Below, in pieces: positions 8,060-17,000 of a stretch of 53,473 nt of DNA. This stretch comes from Lachnospiraceae bacterium (lineage in GTDB: Bacteria; Bacillota; Clostridia; Lachnospirales; Lachnospiraceae). Made by a program: the position numbers and the translations under genes. The stretch covers positions 1 to 53,473 of the forward strand of contig JAGAQI010000014.1 of NCBI GenBank assembly GCA_017622795.1, read 5' to 3'. The notes beneath the pieces are model-generated. The model saw only the letters and a program-made list of their open reading frames with translations, made no database searches and was not told the origin of the DNA. Position 1 is the first letter of the stretch. Each line of letters opens with the position of its first letter.

Positions 8060-8088
8060 TTGCATTTTAAAAAAATTGGTGTTATACT
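8060..8088 (+). promoter_or_regulatory. Promoter of the PAP2 gene
   Basis: TTGCAT (8060-8065), 17 bases, TATACT (8083-8088), placed 38 bases upstream of the start codon. Confidence 0.75.
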
Positions 8089-8126
8089 CCTTTCCATCGT
8101 GTTTATTGACGGAAAGGAGCTGCTTT

Positions 8127-8792
8127 ATGAAAGCATTTCTAAAAAAATATAGTCATGCCATCGCCATTTTGTATTTGCCCTTTTACTTATTTTGTTTCTT
8201 CGGGCTGGAACAAAGAGATACCAATTACCATATAATCGAATCCGAACTGGACCAATACATCCCTTTTTGCGAATGGTTCGTTATTCCTTATTTTTTGTGG
8301 TTTGCTTATGTAGCTGCCACCTTTGCCTATTTCTTTTTCACCAACAAGAGGGATTTTACCCGGTTGTGTCTGTTTTTATTTACCGGCATGACCATCTGCC
8401 TGCTGGTATATTACATTTGGCCGAACGGTCAGAATCTCCGTCCGGATTTAGCAACCCTTGGCCGGGAAAATATTTTCACCCGGATGTTGGCAGGGCTTTA
8501 CACTACGGACACGTCCACTAATGTATGCCCAAGCATTCATACCTTTAATTCCGTGGGCTGCTGCATTGCCATCTTTAAGAGTGACGCCTTACAAAACAAA
8601 AAGGTAATTCGAATAGGCGCACTGTTGCTGACAATATCCATCTGTCTCTCAACGGTATGTTTAAAACAGCACTCCATTGTTGATGTTTTCTGGGGACTGG
8701 TGCTTTCCGCCGTTATGTATCTGCCTGCGTATCTTCCGAAATTAGAGCAGATTCCGGAACAGTTCAGAAAAGCTAACAGCACCTTTTACTAA
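8127..8792 (+). CDS. PAP2 family membrane phosphatase
   Basis: This 221-residue integral membrane protein has about six hydrophobic segments and the PAP2 (phosphatidic acid phosphatase type 2) active-site motifs in its C-terminal half: CPSIHTFNS near residues 136-144 and KQHSIVDVFWG near 181-191, with the catalytic histidines and aspartate present. Family members remove phosphate from membrane lipid phosphates or undecaprenyl pyrophosphate, or exchange lipid head groups. The start at 8127 has GGAAAGGAG upstream. It is divergent from deoB, and its end overlaps the convergent glycosyltransferase gene by four bases. The substrate cannot be deduced. Confidence 0.88.
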   Translation: MKAFLKKYSHAIAILYLPFYLFCFFGLEQRDTNYHIIESELDQYIPFCEWFVIPYFLWFAYVAATFAYFFFTNKRDFTRLCLFLFTGMTICLLVYYIWPNGQNLRPDLATLGRENIFTRMLAGLYTTDTSTNVCPSIHTFNSVGCCIAIFKSDALQNKKVIRIGALLLTISICLSTVCLKQHSIVDVFWGLVLSAVMYLPAYLPKLEQIPEQFRKANSTFY

Positions 8793-9805
8793 TTAAAGTG
8801 AAACAGTTTTCTTGCAATTTCATAACCTGCTTTTACTACTTCACGGCCCGGACGGCTGTGGGTTTTCGAAGATGTACCGAGTACAGTTCTGCTGATGTCG
8901 CGGTACATCTTTTTATTTTTACTTTCCAGATAGTTCCAAAGCTCTTCCTTCTTCTGAAGCGCCTCCTCTGTACCGATTTTTATCAGAAATACAGAAGAAA
9001 TGGTCATCATAATCATCAGATACTTGGTCATGTAACTGCGCAGATGACGGTTTTTAATTTTACTGAGATCGTGTAAGTCAATGATGGTGCGGGTTACCAG
9101 AAGCTGTTGGTCAATGCGCTTCATCATATTGTTTTCATTTACGGACTGGTCCTCCCGGCCGATAAAATAACGGTAAAGGTTTAAGTCTTTATAATACATG
9201 GTCTTCACCTGCGGCAAAGGCTGATACACATAAATGTTATCCACATAAAAGGTATGTTTCGGCAACTCTAATCCACAATCCCTGAGAAGCTTTGTCCGGT
9301 AAATCACAGAGTGCATGAGAATAAACTGTCCGGTACGGAAGTGGGACACATCGTCCCAGGTAAACACACAGTCCTGCGGCATACAGTTGCGGTAGTGAAT
9401 TACCTTTTTCTTCTTTTCTCCTACCTTTTCATACACATAATTGCAAATAAACATATCCAGGTTGACACCCTCATGGATTAAGTTCTTTAACGTATCCAGC
9501 GCCTCTAAAAATGCCTCTTCCTTTACCCAGTCATCACTGTCGACTACTTTAAAGTAAAGACCGCTGGCTTCCGTTAAACCTGTATTTACAGCCCCGCCAT
9601 GTCCGGCATTTTCCTGATGTACCACCTTTACAATACCGGGATGAGCTGCTTCCAGCTCCAGCCCGATTTCATAGGTCCGGTCAGAAGAACCGTCATCTAC
9701 AATAATGATTTCAACGTCTTCGCCGCCAACCAGTAAAGTTTCTACGGCATGGCGCATATAGTTTTCCGAATTATAGCAAGGAATTGCTACCGATAATAAC
9801 TTCAT
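8789..9805 (-). CDS. Glycosyltransferase family 2
   Basis: This 338-residue protein has the GT-A fold of GT2 enzymes. SVAIPCYNSENYM opens the nucleotide-binding domain, IIVDDGSSDRTYE gives the first aspartates, and KVVDSDDWVKEE gives the DXD-like metal site near residue 92. The C-terminal third is basic and helical. The ATG at 9805 is preceded by AGGAGG; the start lies 11 bases after the stop of the large anchored protein gene, so the two are cotranscribed. It probably adds a sugar to a surface polymer or lipid carrier. The donor and acceptor are unknown. Confidence 0.9.
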   Translation of the reverse strand: MKLLSVAIPCYNSENYMRHAVETLLVGGEDVEIIIVDDGSSDRTYEIGLELEAAHPGIVKVVHQENAGHGGAVNTGLTEASGLYFKVVDSDDWVKEEAFLEALDTLKNLIHEGVNLDMFICNYVYEKVGEKKKKVIHYRNCMPQDCVFTWDDVSHFRTGQFILMHSVIYRTKLLRDCGLELPKHTFYVDNIYVYQPLPQVKTMYYKDLNLYRYFIGREDQSVNENNMMKRIDQQLLVTRTIIDLHDLSKIKNRHLRSYMTKYLMIMMTISSVFLIKIGTEEALQKKEELWNYLESKNKKMYRDISRTVLGTSSKTHSRPGREVVKAGYEIARKLFHFN

Positions 9806-9815
9806 GTCTGTCCTC

Positions 9816-12338
9816 CTAATCAATATAGCTTATGAAAATATTGCCTGCTTCTTCAAACATTTTCTCTGCATCCTTTAAAGAATACACCTTATATTTTCCG
9901 TTGGATGGCTCATAAACCGTTACGCTGCTTGCATTATAGCCCGTAATTACCACCGCATCCGTACGGCTCTTCATGGCATATACCGGTGCACCACGGAAAA
10001 CGAAGTAAAGCACTTCATCTAACGTAGCTCCGGTTAAGGCCAGCATACGCCGTCCGGTGGTTCTTTCTAAAAATTCCTTTACACCGTCGGTTTCACCAAA
10101 CCCGGATACATCAATTTCTAAGTCCAGATAAGCCGCCATCATCCGCACTGCCTCCTGGCGGCTGGTAAGTTCACTCTTTTTAATGGACTGTCCTTCCAAC
10201 TCCTTCAAGTAAAAAGCGGAATACTTTACGCCTCGTTCCCAAATTACCCGTCCGTCTTCATTGACCACTGTACCAACTATGTCGGCCCGATCCGCCAGCC
10301 GTACTGCAGAAGCACAGGAGGCACCGATGGACACAATGGAGCCGAAGGAATATACCATATATTCTTCCGCCACATTCTCTAATGCTGAAATACGTACCGT
10401 GGTATCCTCTGAAATTAAGGTATACGGTATCGTCTGCCGTACCGGGATTTCTTTCATCTCATAAGCGGACGGCAAATCAATATAATACTCTGCAAACATT
10501 TTCTCCGTAATTCTCTTATTCAGATTTACCGGACGTTTTTCAACCTCCATACTGTTTAAAATGTAATCGTCCTCTGCTTCTTCATAACCGCCTTTATCAG
10601 TTTTTTCCACGCGGCGCAGTCGGATGGAATTTGGCGTTACTTCTGCTTCTGCTACATAATAACCATCCTTCTGATACGTCTTCTTTTCCTCCAGGTTTTC
10701 ATTGAGAATTTTCACCTCGTATGCCGGATAAAGAACCGAGCCGTCACCCATAATCATGCAATCAGAAAGTAAACCATAACCGCAAATGATGTTCTCATTA
10801 ATTTTACCGAGAATACGGATAAACTCTCCCTCCGGGGCAGATAGCACCTTTTGTTCTCCTGTTTCCAGCCGGAGAAGCTTTACTTCCTCATATCCGTCCT
10901 CCTGCCAGCACACATATCCGCTGTCCTGGAAAAATGCCACCGAGTCTTCCACTGCATTGTATGCAATCACTACAAGCTCTTTGGTAATCAGGTTGTAGGA
11001 ATACATGGTGTTATATACCATAAAGAAGAACACATCTAAATCGTTCATATAGCTGAAGCTGCCCAGCTCTTCTTTTATTTTCTGATAAGTTTCTCCCACC
11101 GGCAGGTATAACTGTTCTTCAATACGCTCTTCTCCGCGGTAATAACGGTATAGTACAATTCCTGTTTTTCCTTCGTATTCGCCCTTGCCCATATAACCGT
11201 ATACCATAAAGCTGACATCGCCGCTTTCATGCAGTTTTAAAATACGGACATCGTACTGGTCATGGGATAAACCTGTTTCTGCCTCGTTTTCTGTCCGAAA
11301 GGAAAACACCTTGGACAACGTATTTTCCGCCATATTATAGTGCCACAATTCTTTATTCCGCACAAAAGCCAGCTGGCTGGCATCGGAATTGGTTAAAAGC
11401 TCTATGCCGGTGTCATTGGTTACACCAAGCTTAAACTGGTTTTGGGACAAGCTGGCAAGTTTTTCGTTAAACACCGCTTCCATGGTCCGTTCATAGTTTA
11501 ACAAATGCCTGGATGCTCCGGATGCAATTACACGGAACTTCTCCTGTACATAATACTGTTCCACACCGGTATCGGTGGTCAGTTCCACCATATAATCCAG
11601 GGTACCGACCGCAATATTGGAATAAATCTCTGAAATGGTAAGCACCGGTTCCGTCAACAGGGTTGGCTCCAAATTGCCCCAGCATACCATGAAAAAACTG
11701 TCTTTGATATCCACATAAGAGTAGGTAGCCCCCTCTCCCCGGTAGGTACTTTCCAGATAAGGAATCACCGCATTGTGATTTTTCTCCCGTGCCCAGCCGG
11801 AAATATTCCGGATGAATTCCACCTTTTCCGCGAATTCACTGTTTTCATAATATTTCACCCGGAAATAGTAATAAATTCTCCGGCTCTCGGAATCTACCAG
11901 CATCAGCTCTACTGCATATTCCTGTCCGGATTCCATTTTTCCGGAAATCTTTATTCTGGCTTTCTTCTTATCCGCGTCTTTGTCAAAGGCATTAATGGTT
12001 CCTTTTGCAATTTCTGTCTTCGTATTAACATCCTGCACCTCATAATGAAGTTTCCGCACATCGGTTTCATTTTCATCAATCAAAAGCTCAACCGTCTGCT
12101 CTCCTTCTACCGCTACCAGATGTTCCCGGACAGAAAACATATCAACGGCAGAAGTATAGCCGTGCAGCTTGTTTACAATCACGCCATCACTTCGGAGCTC
12201 TATGGTAGGAAGCTCCGCCTCTGACATTTCTGCCGTTTTCACAGAGCCAAACATCGCTTCATCCATATTGCTTCCGAAAAAATAAACGGAGCCGATGAAA
12301 ATCCCAAGTAAAATTAATATTCTAACTGTATATTTCAT
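9816..12338 (-). CDS. Membrane-anchored extracellular protein with degenerate C39-like end
   Basis: This 840-residue protein begins with an uncleaved signal anchor (residues about 5-24), so the body lies outside the membrane. The first 600 residues contain repeated strand patterns, possibly a beta-propeller-like or Ig-like fold, that I cannot assign. The last 110 residues resemble the papain-like C39 peptidase domain: QEAVRMMAAYLDLEIDV, then LDEVLYFVFRGAPVYAM, then DAVVITGYNASSVTVYEPSNG. However, the positions that normally hold the catalytic cysteine and histidine are arginine and aspartate here, so peptidase activity is unlikely. It is followed after 10 bases by the GT2 gene, suggesting a joint role in surface polymer assembly. 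This is inference. Confidence 0.7.
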   Translation of the reverse strand: MKYTVRILILLGIFIGSVYFFGSNMDEAMFGSVKTAEMSEAELPTIELRSDGVIVNKLHGYTSAVDMFSVREHLVAVEGEQTVELLIDENETDVRKLHYEVQDVNTKTEIAKGTINAFDKDADKKKARIKISGKMESGQEYAVELMLVDSESRRIYYYFRVKYYENSEFAEKVEFIRNISGWAREKNHNAVIPYLESTYRGEGATYSYVDIKDSFFMVCWGNLEPTLLTEPVLTISEIYSNIAVGTLDYMVELTTDTGVEQYYVQEKFRVIASGASRHLLNYERTMEAVFNEKLASLSQNQFKLGVTNDTGIELLTNSDASQLAFVRNKELWHYNMAENTLSKVFSFRTENEAETGLSHDQYDVRILKLHESGDVSFMVYGYMGKGEYEGKTGIVLYRYYRGEERIEEQLYLPVGETYQKIKEELGSFSYMNDLDVFFFMVYNTMYSYNLITKELVVIAYNAVEDSVAFFQDSGYVCWQEDGYEEVKLLRLETGEQKVLSAPEGEFIRILGKINENIICGYGLLSDCMIMGDGSVLYPAYEVKILNENLEEKKTYQKDGYYVAEAEVTPNSIRLRRVEKTDKGGYEEAEDDYILNSMEVEKRPVNLNKRITEKMFAEYYIDLPSAYEMKEIPVRQTIPYTLISEDTTVRISALENVAEEYMVYSFGSIVSIGASCASAVRLADRADIVGTVVNEDGRVIWERGVKYSAFYLKELEGQSIKKSELTSRQEAVRMMAAYLDLEIDVSGFGETDGVKEFLERTTGRRMLALTGATLDEVLYFVFRGAPVYAMKSRTDAVVITGYNASSVTVYEPSNGKYKVYSLKDAEKMFEEAGNIFISYID

Positions 12339-12459
12339 GCAAACTTATAGTCCTTTCAAAACAAATTACCTCATAATATATGGTATCGCATTTTTTCAAA
12401 AACTACAACTGTTTTTCCATGAAATCTTCGTGAAATCTCTCTTAACAGCAACTGAAAAC

Positions 12460-13284
12460 TTACCACGTGTCCGGCAAAATCGGAGATGCCAGATATAACG
12501 TTGTACGGTAATGCTCCTCATTCTGGCTCATGGCAATGTGAACATTAATTTTCTTATTTTCCACGGTTATATAATTGTCTATGCCGGCAGTATATCCGTA
12601 TACTGTATAGAGGTCATGCTCCCGGTATTCATATACCACCTCAGCGCCCAGGGCATCCAAAATTTCTTCGGTAAGCTCATCTCTGCGCTCCAACGGCAAA
12701 TAACCGGCATAATCCCCCACCAGCTGAATGGTAGTACTGATTTCCGTGCAGGAAAGGTCTTTTAATGTTTCTTCCAGCAGCGTTTTATATGCAAGCACCG
12801 TGTCTAGCGACCGGTTTAAGCAGATTTTTGTGTAAATATAGGTAGATGCCACAGTTTCCGCGTTCTCCGCAGCATTGATTACATCTGTATGATTCGCAGG
12901 CTGTGTCAAGGTAATAACTTTTAACTCCGTATCTGCAGCAACTGCGTCTTTAGAAAAACCGATTTCCTGACGCTGCTCTGTTTGCGTGATATCCGGCTCC
13001 GTATCCATGGTAAGACCGATAGCATCTGCCACTTCTTCCATGACCAGCACCTTGTTCTTATCCGACAAATCATTCAACGGATACTTTGCCGTAACCTCCA
13101 CTGTAGCACTGATTTCCTGCGGATTAGTTACGGAGAATGCCGCCACCAGACTCGTATTCTTCTCAAAAATAGTTCCTACCAGCAGCTTTAAAAACACAAA
13201 GAGCCAGGCCGCGGCAATTAACATCCACAATAATCTCCATTTTGCAAAATTATTTTTCTTTACTAATATATTTTGTTGATTCAT
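12460..13284 (-). CDS. YwmB-like exported protein
   Basis: This 274-residue protein has one N-terminal membrane segment (residues about 18-38) and an extracellular alpha/beta region. The pattern ATVEVTAKYPL and the paired sub-domains (LKVITLTQPAN, then YIYTKICLN, then ISTTIQLVGDYAGYLP) resemble the YwmB/TATA-box-binding-like family of Firmicutes, often found near murA and cell-envelope genes. The assignment is by pattern only. I chose the ATG at 13284, six bases after GGAGGG; the ATG three bases further upstream is equally in frame. It lies upstream of the large anchored protein gene, with about 120 bases between them, so cotranscription is possible but unproven. Confidence 0.5.
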   Translation of the reverse strand: MNQQNILVKKNNFAKWRLLWMLIAAAWLFVFLKLLVGTIFEKNTSLVAAFSVTNPQEISATVEVTAKYPLNDLSDKNKVLVMEEVADAIGLTMDTEPDITQTEQRQEIGFSKDAVAADTELKVITLTQPANHTDVINAAENAETVASTYIYTKICLNRSLDTVLAYKTLLEETLKDLSCTEISTTIQLVGDYAGYLPLERRDELTEEILDALGAEVVYEYREHDLYTVYGYTAGIDNYITVENKKINVHIAMSQNEEHYRTTLYLASPILPDTW

Positions 13285-13368
13285 CATTACCCTCCTTGCA
13301 ATTCATTGGAAATAAACTGTTGCTGTGGTTATTATTTCCATGTTTGAAAGGGGTTATACAGAAATTAC

Positions 13369-13397
13369 TTGCATTTATTTATTATACATGCTATACT
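13369..13397 (+). promoter_or_regulatory. Promoter of the preQ1 riboswitch-queT unit
   Basis: TTGCAT (13369-13374), 17 bases, TATACT (13392-13397). The predicted transcript begins about 17 bases before the riboswitch stem. Confidence 0.8.
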
Positions 13398-13420
13398 CCA
13401 ACCGTTAAAATCCCATAAAA

Positions 13421-13464
13421 CCGAGTGTTCGAGACCTTCCACTCGTAAAACAAAACTAAAGGAG
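13421..13464 (+). ncRNA. PreQ1 class I riboswitch
   Basis: The element has P1 (CGAGTG 13422-13427 with CACTCG 13440-13445), the conserved TTC at the start of the loop, and an A-rich tail ending in ACTAAAGG. The loop bases CCTT (13435-13438) can pair with AAGG (13459-13462), forming the pseudoknot P2. AAGG is also part of the ribosome site AAAGGAG of queT, so binding of preQ1 should block translation. This is the standard off-switch logic of the class and fits the transporter gene that follows. Confidence 0.92.
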
Positions 13465-13472
13465 AATTTAAT

Positions 13473-13988
13473 ATGAAAAAGAACTCTAACATCATGTCAC
13501 TGGTGACCGCAGCCATGATTGCGGCACTCTATGTTGTCTTAAGCTTTGCCAGCAACGCTTTGGGCCTGGCTTCCGGCGCCATTCAGATCCGTGTTTCCGA
13601 AGCTCTGACTATCCTTCCCTATTTTACTGCATCCGCTATACCCGGGCTTACCATCGGTTGCCTGCTATTCAATTTATTATCCGGCGCCGCCATTTTAGAT
13701 GTGATTTTCGGCACGCTGGCAACGCTGATTGGCGCGGTAGGTTCTTTACTTATCGGCAGGACTGCTAAGAAAGTTGCTGGGATGAAATACCTGGTACCTG
13801 TTCCGCCAATTTTAGCAAACGCTTTTATTGTGCCCTGGGTTCTGAAAACCGCTTACGGGCTGGCTGATGCATACTGGTATCTGGTTGTTACCGTGGGAAT
13901 CGGAGAAATTATATCCTGCGGAATACTGGGAATGATATTGATGACGGCACTGATGCCGATAAGAAATGTGTTGTTTAAACAGGAATAA
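13473..13988 (+). CDS. queT: QueT-type queuosine precursor transporter
   Basis: This 171-residue integral membrane protein has five to six membrane segments and the QueT pattern: an N-terminal MIAALYVVLSFA, then QIRVSEALTILPYF, then the GLTIGCLLFNLLSG region. QueT proteins are substrate-binding components (S-components) of energy-coupling-factor transporters that import precursors of the tRNA modification queuosine, such as preQ1. The preQ1 riboswitch directly upstream supports this. No energy-coupling module is visible in the window, so it probably uses a shared one encoded elsewhere. Confidence 0.93.
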   Translation: MKKNSNIMSLVTAAMIAALYVVLSFASNALGLASGAIQIRVSEALTILPYFTASAIPGLTIGCLLFNLLSGAAILDVIFGTLATLIGAVGSLLIGRTAKKVAGMKYLVPVPPILANAFIVPWVLKTAYGLADAYWYLVVTVGIGEIISCGILGMILMTALMPIRNVLFKQE

Positions 13989-13998
13989 TCCGTTTATC

Positions 13999-14037
13999 AA
14001 AAATGCTGCCTGACCCCCAAGGGCCAGACAGCATTTT
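13999..14037. terminator. Shared terminator between queT and the LRR gene
   Basis: AAATGCTG with CAGCATTT, extended by an inner GC-rich stem (CTGACCC against GGGCCAG), with T-runs on both sides. It serves two convergent genes. Confidence 0.88.
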
Positions 14038-14055
14038 TCTATTCTATCTTCTTTT

Positions 14056-17000
14056 TTACTGCTCTTTTACAGGTTCCGGTATTACAAGTACTACCGGAGC
14101 TACTACCAGATATTCTCCGGTGCGTAAATCTTTCAGCTTCAGGCGGATTACCACCTTACCTGCCGCATGGGCAGTTACCACGCCGCTCGGACCTACGGTT
14201 GCAATGGATTCATCTGTAGAATACCACTCATATTTATAGTTATCCTTCTTCCAATCCTTAACACCATAGAAATTCAGGTCTACGGTCTTTCCGATTTCCA
14301 AACCGCGACGAAGTTCTGCATCCTTTGCAGAACTTCCGATAAATACGTCGTACTCTGCAGCCGGTACACCCACTTCCACAGGAGCAACCTTCATTACTTC
14401 ACCGGTTTCTTTATTCACCAGTTCCAGCTTGATGATAGCAATACCCGCATCATGCATGGTTACTACACCGCTGCCGTTTACGGTTGCTATACTTTCGTCA
14501 GAAGTTGTCCAACGGTAGGTATACGCATCCTTACTCCAGTTTTTTACACCATAGAAGTTCAGGTCAATGGTCTCTCCCTTCTTAATGGTACGTCCCATAG
14601 AAGCATCCTTTGCAGAGGTTCCGATAAAAATATCGTACTGCTTGCTTTCTTCCTCATAAACCGCAGGAGCAGTCCAGGAGGTTTCCGGATTATAAACAGC
14701 CTCCGGTGTCGGCACAGGAGTTTCCGTTACCTTTGGTACTTCCGTAGGTTCCGGAGTTGGCTCCGGTGTTGGAATATATATCGGTGGATTATAAGGAGGT
14801 TCCGGCGTTACTTCCGGTGTAGGATCAGGGGTAACTTCAGGTGTTGGTTCCGGAAGTTCTTTCGCAGTTATATCAAAATTATCATAATATACACTGCACA
14901 AACCATTATCATAACCGGTAGTGAAAGTTTTCAAATAAGCCAAAGCAAAATATACCGGCGCTTCTGTCCAGGCTTCCGGAATTTCGCAAGTTACCTGATA
15001 TTTCTTCCACTCATCCGTCAGTTCGATTTCTTCCAGTTCCATAACTTTATTTAAGTCCATACCAAGAATACCCGTGGTTCCTTCACATACAATATTGGCA
15101 GGAATTGTAATGTTTTCACCGCAGGTCATCATATCAAATGTTATAGTAACTTCTCTGCCCGCATATTCGGATAAATCAATCTCATCAAAGCAATATAATA
15201 TCTTTGGATTGTTATCCGGTTCACAGTAAACTCCCTGATCCGAGGTAGATTCCTCTGATTCATTGATAAAGGAAATGCCATATACATTGACGGAATATTC
15301 GGTTGTTAATCTGGACCATCCGCCAAGACGAATTTCATCAATCACGCAGTCATCCACATTCTTTAAACCGATTTCCAACTGAATGTAGTCGTCCTCAATG
15401 ATAATGCCACCGCAAATATCGGTACGGCTCTTTACCAATTTGCCCTCAGAATACAGCTCGATGGAATACCAGTGGAAACCGCTTTCGTTATAAAAGTCTT
15501 TTTCCAGGTCTAATACCACCTTGTAATAGTCCGCAGTATTTACCGGCTCATCCAAATTCCAAACAAGCTCGTAATTACCTGCTGCACCGTCACAAACCGC
15601 AAGAAGCATTCCTGCTTCATCCACGCTGTAGGTAGCATTTTCTGCAGAAGCTACGGTTACTTCTGTAAAGTCAATAACCTTATTCGGACTAACCTCCGGA
15701 GCAATTCCAGGGCCGCCCGGAGCCGGATCATCGCCGCCCTCAGAAGTAACACCATCCACTACAACCTTATCGGCTTCTACAGAGGTTTCATTCTTGCTGA
15801 CTACATAATCCTCTGCATCTGCCAACATGGAAATATCGGAAGTAATAGTATCATTTGCAACAATCGGAATGTCATTAAATTCCACTACATTAGTAATCTC
15901 ACTGCCATCCGCTTTTTCTGTTACTTCCTCGATACTGTAGGACACGGTCCCTTCTCCGGTTGCCCTAATTTCAATGCTGTAATCAATACCATTGTCCAGA
16001 TATACTGTCTTTTTCATGTCATCTGCATAGATGGTTTCGTCATAAACCAAAACTTCTTCATTTACAACACTGGCAACTACATTACCCTCCGTGTCATAAA
16101 CGTATACGTCTACCGGACAATGAATATTCAACCGCTTATATTCCTTGGTTGGAATTACCAGGAATTCATGAGACTTCTCTATGGATTCTCCGGATGCGGT
16201 ATATGTCACATAGACATGCTCTTTCGCATACTGTTCTGCTACGGAGCCTTCATAACCGTATAATAAGATTTGACGGTTATCCAAATTATTTGGATTATAT
16301 ACATACATTGGAGATGCTTCGATCTCTTTTACGGAAGCAGGTATTAACAAGCCCTTTAAATAGTGGAAGCCCCACGCATGCCACATTATGGTTTCTACAC
16401 CATCCGGAATGATGTAAAAGCTTTCCTGTGTATTTTGCGGATAATAATATAAAATTGTTTTATCTGCACTATACAGAGCACCTCTTTCATCTGCCCAAAA
16501 CTCCGTATTGCCCTTGGCCACCGTAAAACCGGTCAGATTATCAATATAAGCTAATGCATCTTTTTCCAAGGTGCGAAGAGCGGACGGAAGATGCAGGCTT
16601 TCAATGCAGTGAGCATTATAGAAACCGCGCTCTTCAATGGTTTCCAGACCCTCATTTAAAGTAACTGCAGAAACAATGCTGCCGCAAAAAGCATCCTTAC
16701 CAATCGTCTTTAAAGTGCTTGGCAGAACTGCTGTGTAACCGGACATTGTAGCATATTCACCAAGACCCCATTTGTGAAGCATCGTCTTATCTGCATCATA
16801 CAAACCGCCCTCATAAACAACAAAGGAGGTATTTCCTTCTTCTACTTCCAGATTCTTTAAAAATTCTGCCGGAATATGGAATGCACCGGAACCAAGTTCT
16901 GTTACATTCTTTTTCACGACAGGTGCCGCCCAGCGGGTATCCTTAAAAGCACTGGAGCCGATAGAAGTAACACTGTCGGCATACTCTACCGAGCTTAAAG

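Noticed and set aside
14167-15054. 295-codon open frame on the plus strand inside the LRR gene
   Set aside because: It is antisense to a strongly supported secreted protein, is rich in Arg, Phe and Ile in a shadow-like way and has no ribosome site.
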